In this document: one piece after another, positions 1 to 14,404 of the stretch
How positions within the stretch are numbered: position 1 is the first letter of the stretch
Layout of the letters: every line of letters begins with the position of its first letter
DNA from: Scylla paramamosain
Taxonomy: Eukaryota > Arthropoda > Malacostraca > Decapoda > Portunidae
Direction of reading: 5' to 3'
DNA length: 64,000 nt
Assembly: GCF_035594125.1 (NCBI RefSeq)
Contig: NW_026973723.1
Coordinates: forward strand, 427,501-491,500
Notes under the pieces: generated by a model
What the model was told of the DNA's origin: nothing
The model's input: the letters and a program-made list of their open reading frames with translations, nothing else
Databases searched by the model: none
Program-made: the position numbers and the translations under genes

Positions 1-1707
1 TGTCATAAAAAAATAAATAAATAAATAAAAATAAAACACGTGCTTTATTTCTACAAACCTTCAGGGATCCATACTCGGTGATAAATTATGAATGACAAGG
101 AAAGAATATAATACTGTTTTATTCTCCTCGCTCGAATCCCCTTCCCTTCCTTTCCTTCATTCCTTCTCCCGTCACTGAAGGCAAGATGCGCGAACTTTCC
201 CCCAGCAACTTGAGGACGGAGGTGGAAACTTCAAGTGTCCCCCAAGGCGAGGCAGGCAAAGAGTGATTTATTTACCGACAAGTTACGATCAAGTTTATGT
301 GGTTCGTCTCAGTTCGAAACCAATCAGGAGGAAATAAGGAAGGTGGATAAGTTTACAATTTAATTTATGAGGAGGAGGAGGAGGAGGAGAAGCAGGAGCA
401 GGAGGAGGAGGAGGAGTAGTAAAAGTAGCAGTAGATGGATGAGGAGGTGGAAAATAAACACAAAGGAACACAAAGGAAAGAAGAAAGGAAAGAACATACA
501 ACAACGGACCTGTTGCCCCAATGACGTTTTTGATAATAAACAACACCGTCTTATCTAAACTGAATGAAGCAGAACAGTAAAAGCCACAGATTCCCCCAAC
601 TCAGTATTCCCTCCAGCAGGGGCTGCTGGTCACGTATACTTAAAAATACATTTTCTTTTATAAAGGAACGAATACAGCCCACAATCTAAAAGAAGAACTT
701 AATTTCATCACAAATAATAATTTTAAAAGGACAAAATATAACTGCTATAATACTACATGTTAATTGTGGATTAGAGATTAATTATGCACGCAGTAGCTCT
801 ACAGAGCCGTCACACTGTCAACAACGCTGCAGGCGACAAGGTCATAACATATTTAGCTGTTACGTATTCGTCAACACCTTCAGCAGCGCGGCAGTGGGCA
901 GCACTGTGAAGACTGAGGGAAATTGAGGGATAAAAGTACGTACTTCACTTAATATTGAACCGGAAAAAGTACGCACTTCAGTGAGACATGAAGTTAGAGA
1001 CCGACATTTTGTGAGAAAATGGTTGACCACCATCTTGTTTCTAAAGCGAGGTGTCCTAATACTGGGAGTGGCGGGAGCTTCCTCCTCAAATCTAACAGAA
1101 GGATTCGCCGCCTTCATTCCCATTAGGTCATTAGCGTAACCTCTTGTAACTCAGCCAAACCTCACCCATCCTTACCTAATCCATCGCCTCGACCCTCCTT
1201 GGCTGCCTATCCTTACGTAACCTCCATGTAAAGTACATCGTTGGCTTACCTTTACCGAGGTTTCCTTGCGTGGCGCGGGAGGAAGTTAGGGAGCCGCCGG
1301 TCCTTAATTGTGGGAATCTTGCCCTGCACACATCTAAGTAGAGCACTGCGACACTTAACACCATGTCTGACGAGTTGGTGTGAACACTAACGCTATTCCT
1401 TCTTTGATCTTTTCCCGTAAATCACGTCGCGCCGCCATAACCGTCCGCCGTGACCACTAACTGGTACATTCAGCAGAGGACAATAGGTGTTAGAAGGCGT
1501 CTGTCACGTGTGAGCGTCTCAGCTTCAAACAACAAAAGGCGTATCACAAACAATTAAATAAGATTCTAACACATATATACATCACCTGATTCCCTTATAA
1601 ACAGAGGATACCCTGCATCACTGTCCTTATAGCCCGCGTTCGACCCTCGCTCCGAAACCCACAATGAACCAGTTTCAAGAAGCCTGAACCATGAAGCTCT
1701 GATCAAA
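1..1707. other. No gene seen
   Basis: AT-rich DNA with a purine-rich AGG stretch near 368-420. Near 935-985 AAAGTACGTACTTCA and AAAGTACGCACTTCA repeat about 35 bp apart. Open frames have no coding character. Confidence 0.6.
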
Positions 1708-1842
1708 TTAGGGAGCTTTAAGGGAAGATTAGACGGGTTTATGGATGGGGATGATAGGTGGAAATAGGTAGGTATATTTCATACAGGGACTGCCACGTGT
1801 AAGCCTGGTCGCTTCTTGCAGCTTCCCTTATTTATGTTCTTA
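1708..1842 (+). mobile_element. Truncated 3' tail of the 34-37 kb LINE family
   Basis: About 135 bp closely match the last codons and 3' UTR of the LINE at 37535-37673, including the stretches TTTATGGATGGGGAT, CATACAGGGACTGCCACGTG and TAAGCCTGGTCGCTTCTTGC, and end in TTATTTATGTTCTTAAGG. Only the extreme 3' end is present, as expected from incomplete reverse transcription. The same family occurs again at 51126-51260. Confidence 0.88.
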
Positions 1843-2171
1843 AGGTAGCGAGAGACTTCAGCTTCCATGACTCCGTTCTGCCGACAGTACCGTCATCTGA
1901 TAGCCTGACTCAATGCTGACGTCGAGAACGGGTAGAATCAGTGGGTAACTCAGTTATTCATTATATTCCCAACCTATCTCCAAACACCTTCTTTATTTAT
2001 TTATTTTTTTTTTTAATCTTTAGTATCTTCTATAGAGAAACAAATGATTGGGGATATACTATTCAAATTCTGTTCATATCAGTATTACAACAGCAGGCAT
2101 TTTAAAATTTTTACAATTACGATTACTATTAGCTCCCATAGGTAAGACATGTTATGAACTATGATCATCGT

Positions 2172-2404
<233 letters not shown>

Positions 2405-2714
2405 GTGGTTTACTACCAATATGTATGCTTGAGTCTACCATTCAAAAAACGCACCTTATATATTTTCTTTCGTTTCCCTGGAAAAAGAAAACTTATCCTG
2501 ATGCAGGATAAACTATTGTAGTATTCAGAACTGTCTCGGTGTACAAGAAAATATACAACAGCAGCAACACACTCGTAGCCTTGGTGTTCAGCTCGATAAC
2601 TTCACCTACAGACTTACAATAAACAATCTAACAAATAGATGCACCGTTCATCACTGCAGTCATCGCGAGGATTGTACAGAGACGTTCATAATGGTGCGAG
2701 GTGGTGGTTAAATT

Positions 2715-2717
<3 letters not shown>

Positions 2718-2748
<31 letters not shown>
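2718..2748. repeat. (AC)n microsatellite
   Basis: Uninterrupted AC dinucleotides. Confidence 0.95.
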
Positions 2749-2750
<2 letters not shown>

Positions 2751-3677
2751 GGGAAGGAACAAGAGACAAGGATGATGGAGGAAGAGGGGCGATGATAATG
2801 AAGGAAGGAAGGAAGAGAGAAATCGAGTTAGGACGTAGATCACAAACGCGGTGAGTCACAGATTGCCTGCTCCTCCTCACCTGTTTTATCATAATAGCAT
2901 CAAGAGCTCACCTGCACCACTGATGAGACGAAACAGAGAGGGGAAGACGAAAGCAACCTCGTGTACCTGTGATGAAAATAAACGAAATTTAAGATGTAAA
3001 CTATACACTTCTCGAGAAATTAAAAATAAGACTTAACTTTCTCTACGTCTGAGTGGCTGGTTCTCTCTCTCTCTCTCTTTCTCTCTCTCATAATTTCTTC
3101 CTGACTCATATTCATCACCACATACCTTACCCATCTCCACTTATTTCAAAAACCATCTATTTATTTTTTTTTCTCCCATTCATTGTTTTTTTTTTTTTTC
3201 CAGCAGGGAACGGCTGTGAGAGATGACGAGGGCCTGGAATGGACAAAGAAAAATTAGAGTGGAGGGGAACTTAATAAAATGGACATCATATTATTGTCTT
3301 TCTGGCTGTCCCTGAGCAAAAGAAATCCCACAGAAAATTACACTGGAATAAATGAAAAAAATACAAAAAAAGATGAAGCTAAGGTAGAAAAGACAAGACA
3401 AACATAAAAGTAATGACAGGAGATTACAAGAAAAAAAAATCAGTTAATAGAAAAGGCATGACACATAAAAAACTAAACTAAAAAAAAAAAAAAAGGAAAA
3501 AAAGGAGACAAATGGAAAAGGAAAAAAAGTGAAAAAAGGAGGAAATATTGAAAAGTAAATTAGAAAAAAAAATTTGAGTAAAAGATAAGAGGACATGGTT
3601 TAATTAACATGAATGTAAGGACGAGTCAATAACTGAACATTGCGTCAAATATACGATGACACTTTACTGTACGTGGC

Positions 3678-3681
<4 letters not shown>

Positions 3682-3767
<86 letters not shown>
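3682..3767. repeat. (AG)n microsatellite
   Basis: About 43 uninterrupted units, followed by CAGACAGG-type repeats to about 3808. Confidence 0.96.
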
Positions 3768-3770
<3 letters not shown>

Positions 3771-4184
3771 ACCAGCCACTCAGGTAGACAGGCAGACAGG
3801 CAGACAGAAACAAATAGACGAAAACAGAGACAAAAATAGGGACAATAAACATTAATTAACAAATGATCAGAGAGTTTATACAGTCAAAAATGAGATGAAG
3901 AGAAGAACTTATAGAAATGGAAGAGGAGAAAAAAGGCGAGGAAGGAGTAAAAAAAAGAGAAGAAATAGGAGAAGAAGAAGACGAAAATGCATAAATTCAG
4001 AGGGAAGGAGAGCAGGAGTGTGTAAAGACGAGAGGGAAGTAAAGAGCATGTTGAGAGTGGAGGCTTAGGAGAATCGAGGAAGTAATGAGCTTGATGTGAA
4101 TGAAAGGAGGAGAAGTGAAGTGAGGATATAAGAGAAAGGAAGAGTGAAGAGAGAAACAAATGAAAAGACAAAAAAAAATAGATA

Positions 4185-4285
<101 letters not shown>

Positions 4286-5247
4286 TTTGGAATGGTTGTG
4301 AGGAAAGAACAAATTAAGATAAAGCAGAGAAAAATAAGTAGAAATTGTGGAAAGGAAGGAGGATAAGAAGGAAAAGGGAAGGAAAGAAAAGGAAAGAAAG
4401 GGATGGAAAGTTAGAATGATAGGCACTTAAACTTCGGGAACGCGCCAGGAAACACTTCTATGCTCTCTTACTGTGACACTTATTTGCTGTTTTAATTAAT
4501 TTGCTTTTCACTTAAATCTTGTGAGTGTCATAGAGTAAATTAAATTTTGTAGCGGAGTCTCCTGTGTTGTGAAGTAAATTGAATGTTGTCTTGTTTTACG
4601 CGTATAAGAGAACGGCAAAGGACAAGAAGTAACTGTAAAAACACTACTCCTTCCTTACTGTCCTAAAAAAATATATATGTAAGAAGTTAAATAGACCAAA
4701 GCTTCAATCGGCTTGCCCAGTTTAGTTTCTGCTGCGTCTTGAAACATTCCGAATCATATCAAAGTAAAAAAAAATTATGTGTGTTCAGACAATAATGCAT
4801 AGGAAAGTAGATTTAATGAAATGTACAAAAAAACTATTATCATACTTGTGCATTTCTTCCTGTTTCTACGCAAGTTTAGGATAACCAATAATTCCTCGTC
4901 TAAACGTCTAAACCTTTTATTATTTGTTTTATTTATTTTATGTTTGTCGCGTTCCTAGATATTGGTAGTGACGCAGCAGACAAAAAACCGCATCATGTCA
5001 ATAAATAATATTCCATAATTTACACTGTCGTCTTTATCAGTATAGAGTAATTGACTTATTACCGTAAACCAGAATATTTCCAGCCACGATCATAAATAAT
5101 AAATTATCACGATGCGTCACAACAATTGATAATTTCACAAATCGTGTCGTTAGTTCCCATGAAATGTGTACCATGATGATCAACTAGTAAAAGTTTTGCC
5201 ATACATGAATTTGATTTAACACGTAATTATGTAAACTACATGTGCAG

Positions 5248-5400
5248 CCCTGGAGAGAATGGGCCGCGGTCACGAGTCACTGTGCAGCGGCGCGGCCAAG
5301 CAGGTGTCTGGAGCAGGATTTGGCTGCACGGGACACCAGGAGAGGTGCCGCTGCGTGCGCGGGCATGCCTGGCTTGCCCCCTCCTCCCCCCCAAAAAAAA
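5248..5400 (+). other. GC-rich block, possible exon
   Basis: After an acceptor-like TACATGTGCAG, the frame reads LERMGRGHESLCSGAAKQ and VSGAGFGCTGHQERCRCVRG, with G/C-rich third positions. Donor-like GTGTCTGG and GTGCCG occur inside. The block stands out from AT-rich flanks, but no family is recognised and the exon ends are uncertain. Confidence 0.25.
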
Positions 5401-5989
5401 GTAGGTTCAAAGGAAACCTAATAGAATTCTTCTAAAACCTAAGTCATGTAGCAACCTAAATGTAAATACACAATTTCCCACAGATCACTCTAGCTTCATG
5501 AGAAACCCTTTACAAAATTATACCACAGCCTTTTAAAGCTTTCAAAACGAAACAGTTATTCTAACTCATTAATTTATTTTCGCTATTATTTGAAACAAAC
5601 TGCTTTCACAGACAATAATCAGTAACTGAAACCCTTCAAGAAAGAACAGACATGAAAGCGAATCCCTACATTGTCTCTTCTCATCCCAATGAACACACCA
5701 GGAATCACTGCTCCTTCACGCGCGTTATCAACGTTTCTTTTATTACGGATTGCGAAATCTTACATGCATCCACACCGAGCTTGTGTATATATACATATAC
5801 ATACGAATGGCCAAAAAGGAAAGAGCCAAAAAGGAAAGAGATGTATAGAAACTGTATGAGGAAGGCTTACAATTTAGATCTGAGCCGAGCTCTATCAGAA
5901 GCTTTTCAGATCTAAAGCAACAAGATTTCTTTTTTCTTTGCCAGAACTAAAAGATATTAAACAAGATTCATTGCGGAGAGCCGGATGAT

Positions 5990-6170
5990 CATCACTGGCT
6001 CGCCATTCATGGCATTCATCGTGAGCAAACAGATCCTTAAGAATCTACAGACTGAGGAAGGATTCAGAGTGGTAGTTCGTGGGATTGGAGAGGTCACCCT
6101 TTTTAGGAACATGATGAATGCAGGTTAACCTTCAGCAGGGAGAAATTGTCAGTGCTGATAGGTAAAGTAG
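5990..6170 (-). mobile_element. Worn fragment of the Jockey/BS-type LINE
   Basis: The stretch around 6070-6165 (GGTAGTTCGTGGGATTGG, GGTCACCCTTTTTAGGAACA, TGAATGCAGGTTAACCTTC) follows the sequence at 60545-60635 in the same orientation with scattered changes; that segment encodes the PVPKKGDRSNPSNYRPIAL part of the RT. Similarity fades on both sides, so the limits are rough. Confidence 0.65.
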
Positions 6171-7414
6171 AAAGATTAAACCATATAAAGAGCGAACACC
6201 AAGCACAGATTCTACATATTAGTCAGATTACACAATTTAACAATGATATGCTTAGATACAATACATAGCACTGGATCACATGTAAATAACCTACACCTTG
6301 TTTATATTCATTAAGTGATAGTAAGCTCCGTTTTTTTCCTGTGTGTGTGTGTGTGAAGCATAACCTCATGTTAGAAAAGTATATGTACAATGTGTACAAA
6401 TATACATCACAGTAATTAACAAAATCAAATTCCTTTTCTCCTCCACATCCGGACATACGATGCGTCTCTAATTAGGTCAACGGTTGTGAAGGTCAGTAGG
6501 GAACAAACGACTCGCATCACATCAGTCAACCTTTTCTTTTTTAATCCCTCGTTCAGCTAATCACTCAGTCCCTCCCTCCTTCCTTCTTTCTTTCCTCACC
6601 TCTTTGTTGCTGTTCTCTTCTCTGCTCTCTGCACTTTATACTTGTTTTTCGGACCTTCCTGCTTTTCCCGTCCTTCCGTTTAATCTTCTCTTCAAATTTT
6701 CCCTCTCTATATTCTCCCGTTAGTAATGCCGTTATCGTTATCAACCTACTTCCCTTACACATCTTCCATCCTTCTCCCCCCAACTTCACTGTTTCAACAA
6801 ACTCATTCTGTTCCCTATCTCATCTTGCTTCATTTTCTCAATCCTCTTCATCAAAGGACGAGATAAAGTTTCGTCTCCTAAAGGAAACTCCCGGAGAAAG
6901 ACTAACCAATCACAAAGCTATTTCATTAGGGAAGCAGCCAACCAGAATCCCTTTTCATCCCTCCTCAGCCAATCACCGAGTTCTCTCCCCTCTCGTCAAG
7001 CCTCCCACTGGCGTCCAAATGCTGTCCAATCAGAGCGCCATTCAGCCCCATCATTTACGTCCAATCAGCACCAAGTTATGCCTGCGTGTCTGCCCAATCT
7101 GGAAGTCGCGGAGCGGTACGTCAGCTAACCACTCACGAACAAAAAGCTCATTACACATCAACCAACCAAATTAGTTGATATCCCTGGGCGCTGCCATAAT
7201 GAGGAAACAAGTTCATTTAGATAGAAACGAAGCAGGAAGACATGGAGAAGAGCGAGAGTGAGAGGGGAGGGTGAGAAAGAGAAGCCAGCGAGGGGAAGAG
7301 AGCGAAGGACTGGAAACATTAGCAAAACTGTCTGTCATGCACCTTCCTTCTCGTCCCTCACACTTATTGAAAAATAGTAATTAAACAGCGAGTGGTATAA
7401 ACACGACATAGGGT

Positions 7415-7415
<1 letters not shown>

Positions 7416-7457
<42 letters not shown>
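7416..7457. repeat. (GA)n microsatellite
   Basis: About 20 units. Confidence 0.95.
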
Positions 7458-7462
<5 letters not shown>

Positions 7463-7807
7463 TGATTAAGTTACTTCCTAGTCACATAATTTCCTTTCTC
7501 ACAGACATTATTCCCATTGATTTCTTACAGTAACAGCTGATTATAACCTTGCATCGTCCTACTATGAAATCATCCTTCACTCCCCTCACTGCATCAAAGG
7601 AAACTCAAAAGGTTATCAACTTCTCCCCTTCTTCCGGCTCTCGCTTTCTCCTCTCCATACTTGTCTTGTATATTTTTTCATCTCTCTTCCCTCACCACGA
7701 GTTCGTTTTGCTTTCTCTTATCACACACGTCTTCTCAGATGCGCTTCCCCTTGGCTCTGAAACTTGCAATGCCATGAAAAAGAACTTTTTTTTTTATTTA
7801 CAATACG

Positions 7808-7811
<4 letters not shown>

Positions 7812-7840
<29 letters not shown>
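7812..7840. repeat. (GT)n microsatellite
   Basis: About 14 units. Confidence 0.94.
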
Positions 7841-7847
<7 letters not shown>

Positions 7848-8179
7848 AGTGACCTTGTCTGTGCTTGCTCGTGCATGTCCCTTTATTGGTGCACGCAGTC
7901 ACAGTCACACATCTCCGGAGTTCCGTTCAAAAATACTCGAGCGTTGATTTTTCTGCCTTTCCTTATTTTTGTTGTTAAGTATCCTCCTCTCTTGCTTTCT
8001 CCTTGTTATTCACTATTGGCAACACACATGGAGTCACAACCACAAATCCTAGCATCATTGCCAATAACATCTTTAACCACTACTGTCGCCATCACCACCA
8101 CCACTATCACCACAACTTAATACTACTACCACAATGTATCAACACCCTATACTCGTATTTACTCTTTTTAATCGTCTGT

Positions 8180-8213
<34 letters not shown>

Positions 8214-8216
8214 CAC
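8180..8216. repeat. (AC)n microsatellite
   Basis: About 18 units with one G interruption. Confidence 0.94.
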
Positions 8217-8580
8217 GAGAAAATAACACCAGCACCATGATAATTCCTAGTCGCCCTGCATATACACACAAATGCACGAATATTCCTCTAAATGACAGAT
8301 TCATGATCATGGTAAATGTCTAAATGATAGCGAGTAACCACAGCCTTTAATATAAAGCGATTGCGGTGGTGGTGTGGGTGATGGATGAAGCGACCGTGGC
8401 CATTAATTATCGAGGTCAGCGCTGTGACTGATATTGGGAAGGCATGCACCGCGTGGAGGAGGCGAAGACGAAGAGGACGACACGGACGATAAGACTGCTT
8501 AAGGAGAGGACGAGGAAGAGGACAAGGAAGGGAAGGAGAAGGGAACGAAGAGTGGTAAGGGGAGAAAGATTAGTTAGAAA

Positions 8581-8598
8581 AGTAGTAGTAGTAGTAGC

Positions 8599-8636
<38 letters not shown>
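8581..8636. repeat. (AGT)n microsatellite
   Basis: About 18 triplets with one C interruption; explains the poly-Val and poly-Thr open frames here. Confidence 0.95.
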
Positions 8637-9642
8637 AGATGAAAGCTCCCATATCCAATGTCCCAAGGCTATCAGAAAAAAAATGAAGTCCCATGCAGTG
8701 TAGAGAAACTGCATGGATTTTTTGTATCAGAAAGAGAAAAGAGATAAGAACTGCTACTGCTGCTTTAATTCACTGCTAGGTAACCAACAATAGCCTCAGA
8801 AAATCAGCATTTCAGAGGTGAACGAGAAAGAATCTAATTAGTTTGCTAAGAGGCGTGTAATATCCCATCTGTGGAGTGGAATCCAAATACTTGTCTATTT
8901 TTGAAAGTTGTTTCTGTTGAGCTAATCTAATGTAACTTAACCTTAACTAACCTAAGACATACATGTTAATCAAAACTGTTGCTCTGTTGTCGGTTTTCTA
9001 CTGCTAAAACAACAATAATGAGTGTTCTGTTGCCCTTTCATCAGAACATTGCCACCTCACTTCAGTCTTAACTTAACCTGTTCCATCAGACAACGCTCCA
9101 CATTTGCGAGGCAGACACCTGTTTCTGCATTCCTTTAATCTTCAATGTATAAAGGTCTGTACATTATTTACCTTCCATTGATACATTCAGGGAATACACT
9201 TTTCATCCACCCTCTGATATGCAGTAAGATGGTCTTCCTGTTCAGTTATATTGCATGACTGTGAACACTATGGAGGCACACTATTAGAAAACAGACATAC
9301 AGACAGACGGAACACAGCTGTTTCTATACTGGACATGTTTCATAACCAGTAAAAAAACAATAATAATGCCACGGTGGATTACCTCTTGAACAAATGTTTC
9401 AATAAAAGTCCTATGGCTAAAATTCAGGAGGGTGGCTTCTGCCCTCAAACTACAAGCTATTAACTTTATACTCATGAGTGGAAATACCTTGAAGGGGGAA
9501 AGGCTTTCGACCGCCCGCATGCAGAAGGGGAACTGCGCAGAAAGAGCAGGACAGACGCCTCGTTTCTGGACATAATTTAGTTTCCACCCAAATGACACAA
9601 GTTTTCTTCGTGTTATTGTTGAACCGAGTTGGTTTATGCTGG

Positions 9643-9771
<129 letters not shown>

Positions 9772-10595
9772 GGCAATTTCTGGGTTATCTCAATCTTTCT
9801 TTCCCTTTGTTGTTTTTTGAAAATGAGATGTTCATGTAAGGCCTCCCTCCCCTTCCCTTCCCTCCTTTCACTCGCCTTCCTTCAGTCATAAAGCAGGAAG
9901 GATGTTGGAAGTTAAGACGATGAGATTATTGCAGCCCCTATGGATTATGTGGATTTATGTATACCAGCTCTGTCTCTCTCTCTCACTCACACACACACAC
10001 GCACTCTAGGTGGACCGTCAGCCACACACAGAGGACAACTGTAATTAATCCAAGGCCGCGACGCTTCTATTGTCTGTAGATTAATGGCTGCCTTGCTCTC
10101 CTCTCCCCTCATTTCCCTCACTTTCGCCTCACTGCTTCCTCTCTTACTCCAATTCACCAAAGTTACAAGCGTCCTCTAATCCTCGCTCCCTGTTTTGTCT
10201 TTAGCGTCTCATTCTGTCACTTCCTTTGACTATAAATTTCTCTTTGTTTTTCTGTTGTCCAATTTTGCGTCACGGCACCACCTTCAATTTCGTCTTTCAA
10301 TATCGTGTTTCACATTTTTTTTTTTTTTTGACTGCTCTTCATTCGTTCAGATTTTCTTTATTTATTTCCCACATTCGTACATCTCCTGTTCTCATATCGT
10401 TCTTTTTTTTTTTTTTTTTCCCCGTCGCCATCTTGTACGTAAACTTAACTTGCGCAGGAGTTACAATTACTGTCTTTTCTTCTTGCCATTTCCAATTACA
10501 AAAGTTTCCTGTTTTGTCCTTAACGTTTTCATCCTTTTATTTTCATTGTTTTGTCTTGTGTTTACTTAATTATTTCTGTCTGTGTCTGTCTTTCT

Positions 10596-10596
<1 letters not shown>

Positions 10597-10679
<83 letters not shown>
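10597..10679. repeat. (CT)n microsatellite
   Basis: About 41 uninterrupted units. Confidence 0.96.
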
Positions 10680-10683
<4 letters not shown>

Positions 10684-10825
10684 GTTTCCATCTCATTCAT
10701 CTTCCCTAGAGAAGAAACCTTCGCTCTATTCCTCTATTTCCTCTTCCTCTTCCTGCAAACCAATCTTCTTCTTTAATTCCAGATTTCGAAAACAACGATA
10801 ATGATCTGTGTGAAAGAACCAATCG

Positions 10826-10828
<3 letters not shown>

Positions 10829-10911
<83 letters not shown>
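10829..10911. repeat. (TG)n microsatellite
   Basis: About 41 uninterrupted units. Confidence 0.96.
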
Positions 10912-10915
<4 letters not shown>

Positions 10916-11343
10916 CTATCTCATCACCATCACCTTCAACACTCACCACTCTCATCACCATCTTATAACCACTACAACCGTCACCATCTCTCACCATGAA
11001 GCACACTCCTCACTATCTCTTTCACCACCATTGCCATTCTCCACCATTCCTCTCTCGCTGCGCCATCACATGCATCACTGCTTTCAAATCTAGCCCCACT
11101 TATCACCCCCCCCCCCGTCAGCGCCCATCACCATCCCTCACTTTCCCCTCATCTGTTTCCTGTCACAACTCCTATCGTCCTATCTGTCACTTATAATCAC
11201 CAGTATAATCATACCCTACTCATTGCTGGTCCTATCACGTCTCATCCTCCTCCATTACGTCATTATAATATCACCGCATCATTATCATTACCATCAAATT
11301 TACTGGATTTCTCTCATCGACCATTTTTCTCACCCTATGATTC

Positions 11344-11345
<2 letters not shown>

Positions 11346-11391
<46 letters not shown>
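11346..11391. repeat. (AG)n microsatellite
   Basis: About 23 units. Confidence 0.95.
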
Positions 11392-11393
<2 letters not shown>

Positions 11394-11717
11394 CATAACT
11401 TTTTTAAAACGAGAACAATGGTAAATCAAAATATAGTTAATAAAGATGAAGGTAACAAATACGAAACATACCAAAACAAGGCCAGACCTGGAATGCCTCG
11501 CCACAGAAGACGCTGATACGCTACACACGAGTCGCAAGTCAGTACCACGTTGTGTAGCTGATGGTTCCATGCATAGCCACCGTACTGTGAGAGGGAGGCA
11601 GAAGGCTGGGAAGCGGAAAAGGGAAAGAGGGAGAGATGATGGAATGCAAACTGCAGATGACCTCTCTTTTACCACTTCTATCTCAGCCTTCAAGACTCAT
11701 ACCTCCCTTCTCCCATC

Positions 11718-11718
<1 letters not shown>

Positions 11719-11792
<74 letters not shown>

Positions 11793-11891
11793 CTTTGGTG
11801 GTATGCTATGAAATGGACAGGAGAGTTAAAAAAAAAGTAATTGAAGTCAGAGAGAGAGAGAGACAGAGAAACAGAGACAGAGAGGAGAGAG

Positions 11892-11926
<35 letters not shown>

Positions 11927-11998
11927 TGAGGAGAGAGAGAGAGAGAGAGGAGAGAGAGGAGAGAGAGGAGAGAGAGAGAGAGAGAGGAGGGGGGGGGG
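11719..11998. repeat. CT array followed by interrupted GA-rich array
   Basis: CT 11719-11790, 60 bp of unique DNA, then interrupted GAGA/GGAGAGA to a G-run near 11998. The two arms are complementary and could fold. Confidence 0.92.
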
Positions 11999-12187
11999 TA
12001 GAGATTGCAAACGCGCTGTGGAAAGGGAGATGATAGGATGAAAAGAATGAGAAAAATAAGTCAAAGAGATACGGATGCTCCATAACTTGAAAGGAAATTT
12101 TGAAAAACCTTATCGAAAGACACGCAGGGTAAGAGACCAAACGAGAGAGACATAAAGAGATATATGTAAAGAGTCGATATGCAACAC

Positions 12188-12193
<6 letters not shown>

Positions 12194-12240
<47 letters not shown>

Positions 12241-12254
12241 ACACACACACACAC
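12194..12254. repeat. (AC)n microsatellite
   Basis: About 30 units with one break (CACC). Confidence 0.95.
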
Positions 12255-13108
12255 TTATTTACTGACACAACACTTAGATTGGTAAAAATTCACTGTGGTA
12301 TTTTTTGTTCTTCTCTTTTCAGCACCTTCTCTTCGTCTTCCTCTTCTTTTTCATTACTCCAAGCCGCAAGCCATCACTCTCCCCTCTTCCCCCTTCCCAT
12401 CCTTCACATAAATTGTGTTGTAACTCACAATATTTTCCTATGAAATTAAAACAACATAAATTATAAAGTGGTTCATGGACACCAAGAGAGAGAGAACAAT
12501 TTAATAAGAAAAAAAAGAGTAAGAGGAGAAAGGAGGAAGAAGAGGAGGAGAAACAAGGCGCATGAAAAGAGAAGGGTCAAAGGAGTTATTAAATTCGAAG
12601 ACAGCTAAAGTGAAAGGGAGCAGGATAGAAACGGCAGTGGAACAGGCACAAAGAGAAAAGGAGAGAAAGGCTCAAGAAAGTAAAGAAGGGAGGCAAAACC
12701 AGGGAAACTAGGAGACTGCAGCAGAGAGTGGAATGAAGCTAAACACGGCCGATGTATAGCGATAATGCAGCTTTTGTGACGCGGAAGGGTAAAAAGACAG
12801 GTAAGTAAAAAGATAAGTGAGAAAATAATAAAAAAAAAATAACATACTGCAAACCCACGTCAATGAAAACAATATTATAACAACCATTTTTTTTCTTCTC
12901 TTCTTCCTCCTCCTCCCTCATCCCCCCCATTAGACATGAGCTGGTGAAGTGAAGAAGGGATTTTGAGTTGAAGGGGGAACAGTCTGCGGGAGGGAAGGGA
13001 AGATAGCGGCGCGGAGCGAGAGAAATGGAAGAAGTGCTGAAGGAGAATTCGGAGAGAAAAGGAGGTTGCAGGGTGGCAGTGAATAAATTGCCCTTGGTGA
13101 AAAACTGT

Positions 13109-13110
13109 GA

Positions 13111-13143
<33 letters not shown>
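13109..13143. repeat. (GA)n microsatellite
   Basis: About 17 units with one T interruption. Confidence 0.93.
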
Positions 13144-13375
13144 GTTGGAGGGGGAGGCAGTGTGATGCTCCCTCGCTGCAAAAGCCCAACAATTTCCTTC
13201 AGCTAAGTGATATTTTGCTTCATAACAAGAGACTAAATCGTAAGAAGATAAAAAATCTAATGTGGAAGATTGGAATGAGGGTAATAGGAAAATTTGTGCA
13301 TGAAGGGAAACTTTGTGAAATATAAATGAAAATATCGTTTCGAAAATTCCATGGCAGGGGAAGGAAAGATGGTAT

Positions 13376-13472
13376 GATGAATAGCAGTTTGAAACACTAC
13401 GAAAAATATGACTAGACAAACAGCAGTTTCAAACACTTCGGAAAATATAGCAAGACGAATAGTCGTTTCAAA
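13376..13472. repeat. Tandem repeat, 39-bp unit, about 2.5 copies
   Basis: Units at 13376-13414, 13415-13453 and 13454-13472 share GA.GAATAGCAGTTTCAAACAC and GAAAATAT. The copies differ at several bases. Confidence 0.85.
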
Positions 13473-13838
13473 TTATGTTAGGGATAAAAAACACACACAC
13501 TGACTAATACATTTTGTCATCATAAAAATGCAACAATTATTATTTTCATCTCGTATTTCACAACGATGAACAACATTTCACCATTTTATAATAATGTTCT
13601 GTCTTTCGTTAAGTTTAGAACACACTATCTTACAAAAAACATTTCATAAACTGACGTGTGTACATTTACCGGAAATATAACTTGATCTGTTCATCTTTGA
13701 TGCAAGTCTCGTGTGTCACAGCATACACTGTGACCTTGTAAGATACTGAGACTCTGATTTTGATTTACAAGCTGAAAAAAAAATATTAGACAGGACACAG
13801 CAGTTATTTTAGTATTATGATAGAGGGCGAAAGTTGGG

Positions 13839-13839
<1 letters not shown>

Positions 13840-13886
<47 letters not shown>

Positions 13887-13893
13887 GAGAGAG

Positions 13894-13929
<36 letters not shown>
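13840..13929. repeat. Interrupted (GA)n microsatellite
   Basis: GA units broken three times by GGA. Confidence 0.95.
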
Positions 13930-13931
<2 letters not shown>

Positions 13932-14278
13932 TTTATATAATATGTCCCACATCCCTTTGAGAAACGACATTTTAAAACCCAACGGTGCTCCGTGTGTCAT
14001 TAGCTACACAGACTTTTGTTAGAGATTATCCTACGCACAGCCAAACTCAGTCCCTTGTGATGAACTGACAAATCCTACAAAATAAACATTAAATCAAACG
14101 CTGCCATGTACCACGCTATCAACCATCATGTAAATATTCCCAACAACGAAAGACGCGAAACCAGAAGTGCCGTTTGAATCATAAAAGTTAGCTTCGTTCA
14201 GTGGCCTACAGACACAAAAATACTTGGCGCCCCATCAGTACAGTGTATAGCTGAGAGACTTAAGTAAGGACATAAGCC

Positions 14279-14303
14279 CCTCTCTCTCTCTCTCTCTCTC
14301 CTC

Positions 14304-14334
<31 letters not shown>
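14279..14334. repeat. (CT)n microsatellite
   Basis: About 27 units with two interruptions. Confidence 0.95.
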
Positions 14335-14337
<3 letters not shown>

Positions 14338-14404
14338 AAGGATTCTTCACTTCATGGAAGCAAAATGGAGAGAGGGGAAGTCAGGAAGTTGTAATAGGAA
14401 AAGT

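Noticed and set aside
10195..10801. Phe/Ser/Leu-rich frames of 124 and 191 codons
   Set aside because: Pyrimidine-rich DNA plus a CT array. Hydrophobic appearance comes from TTT/TCT codons.
12739..13419. 226-codon minus-strand frame
   Set aside because: It lies over purine-rich DNA and a GA array. No recognisable motif, and competing frames are open in the same place.
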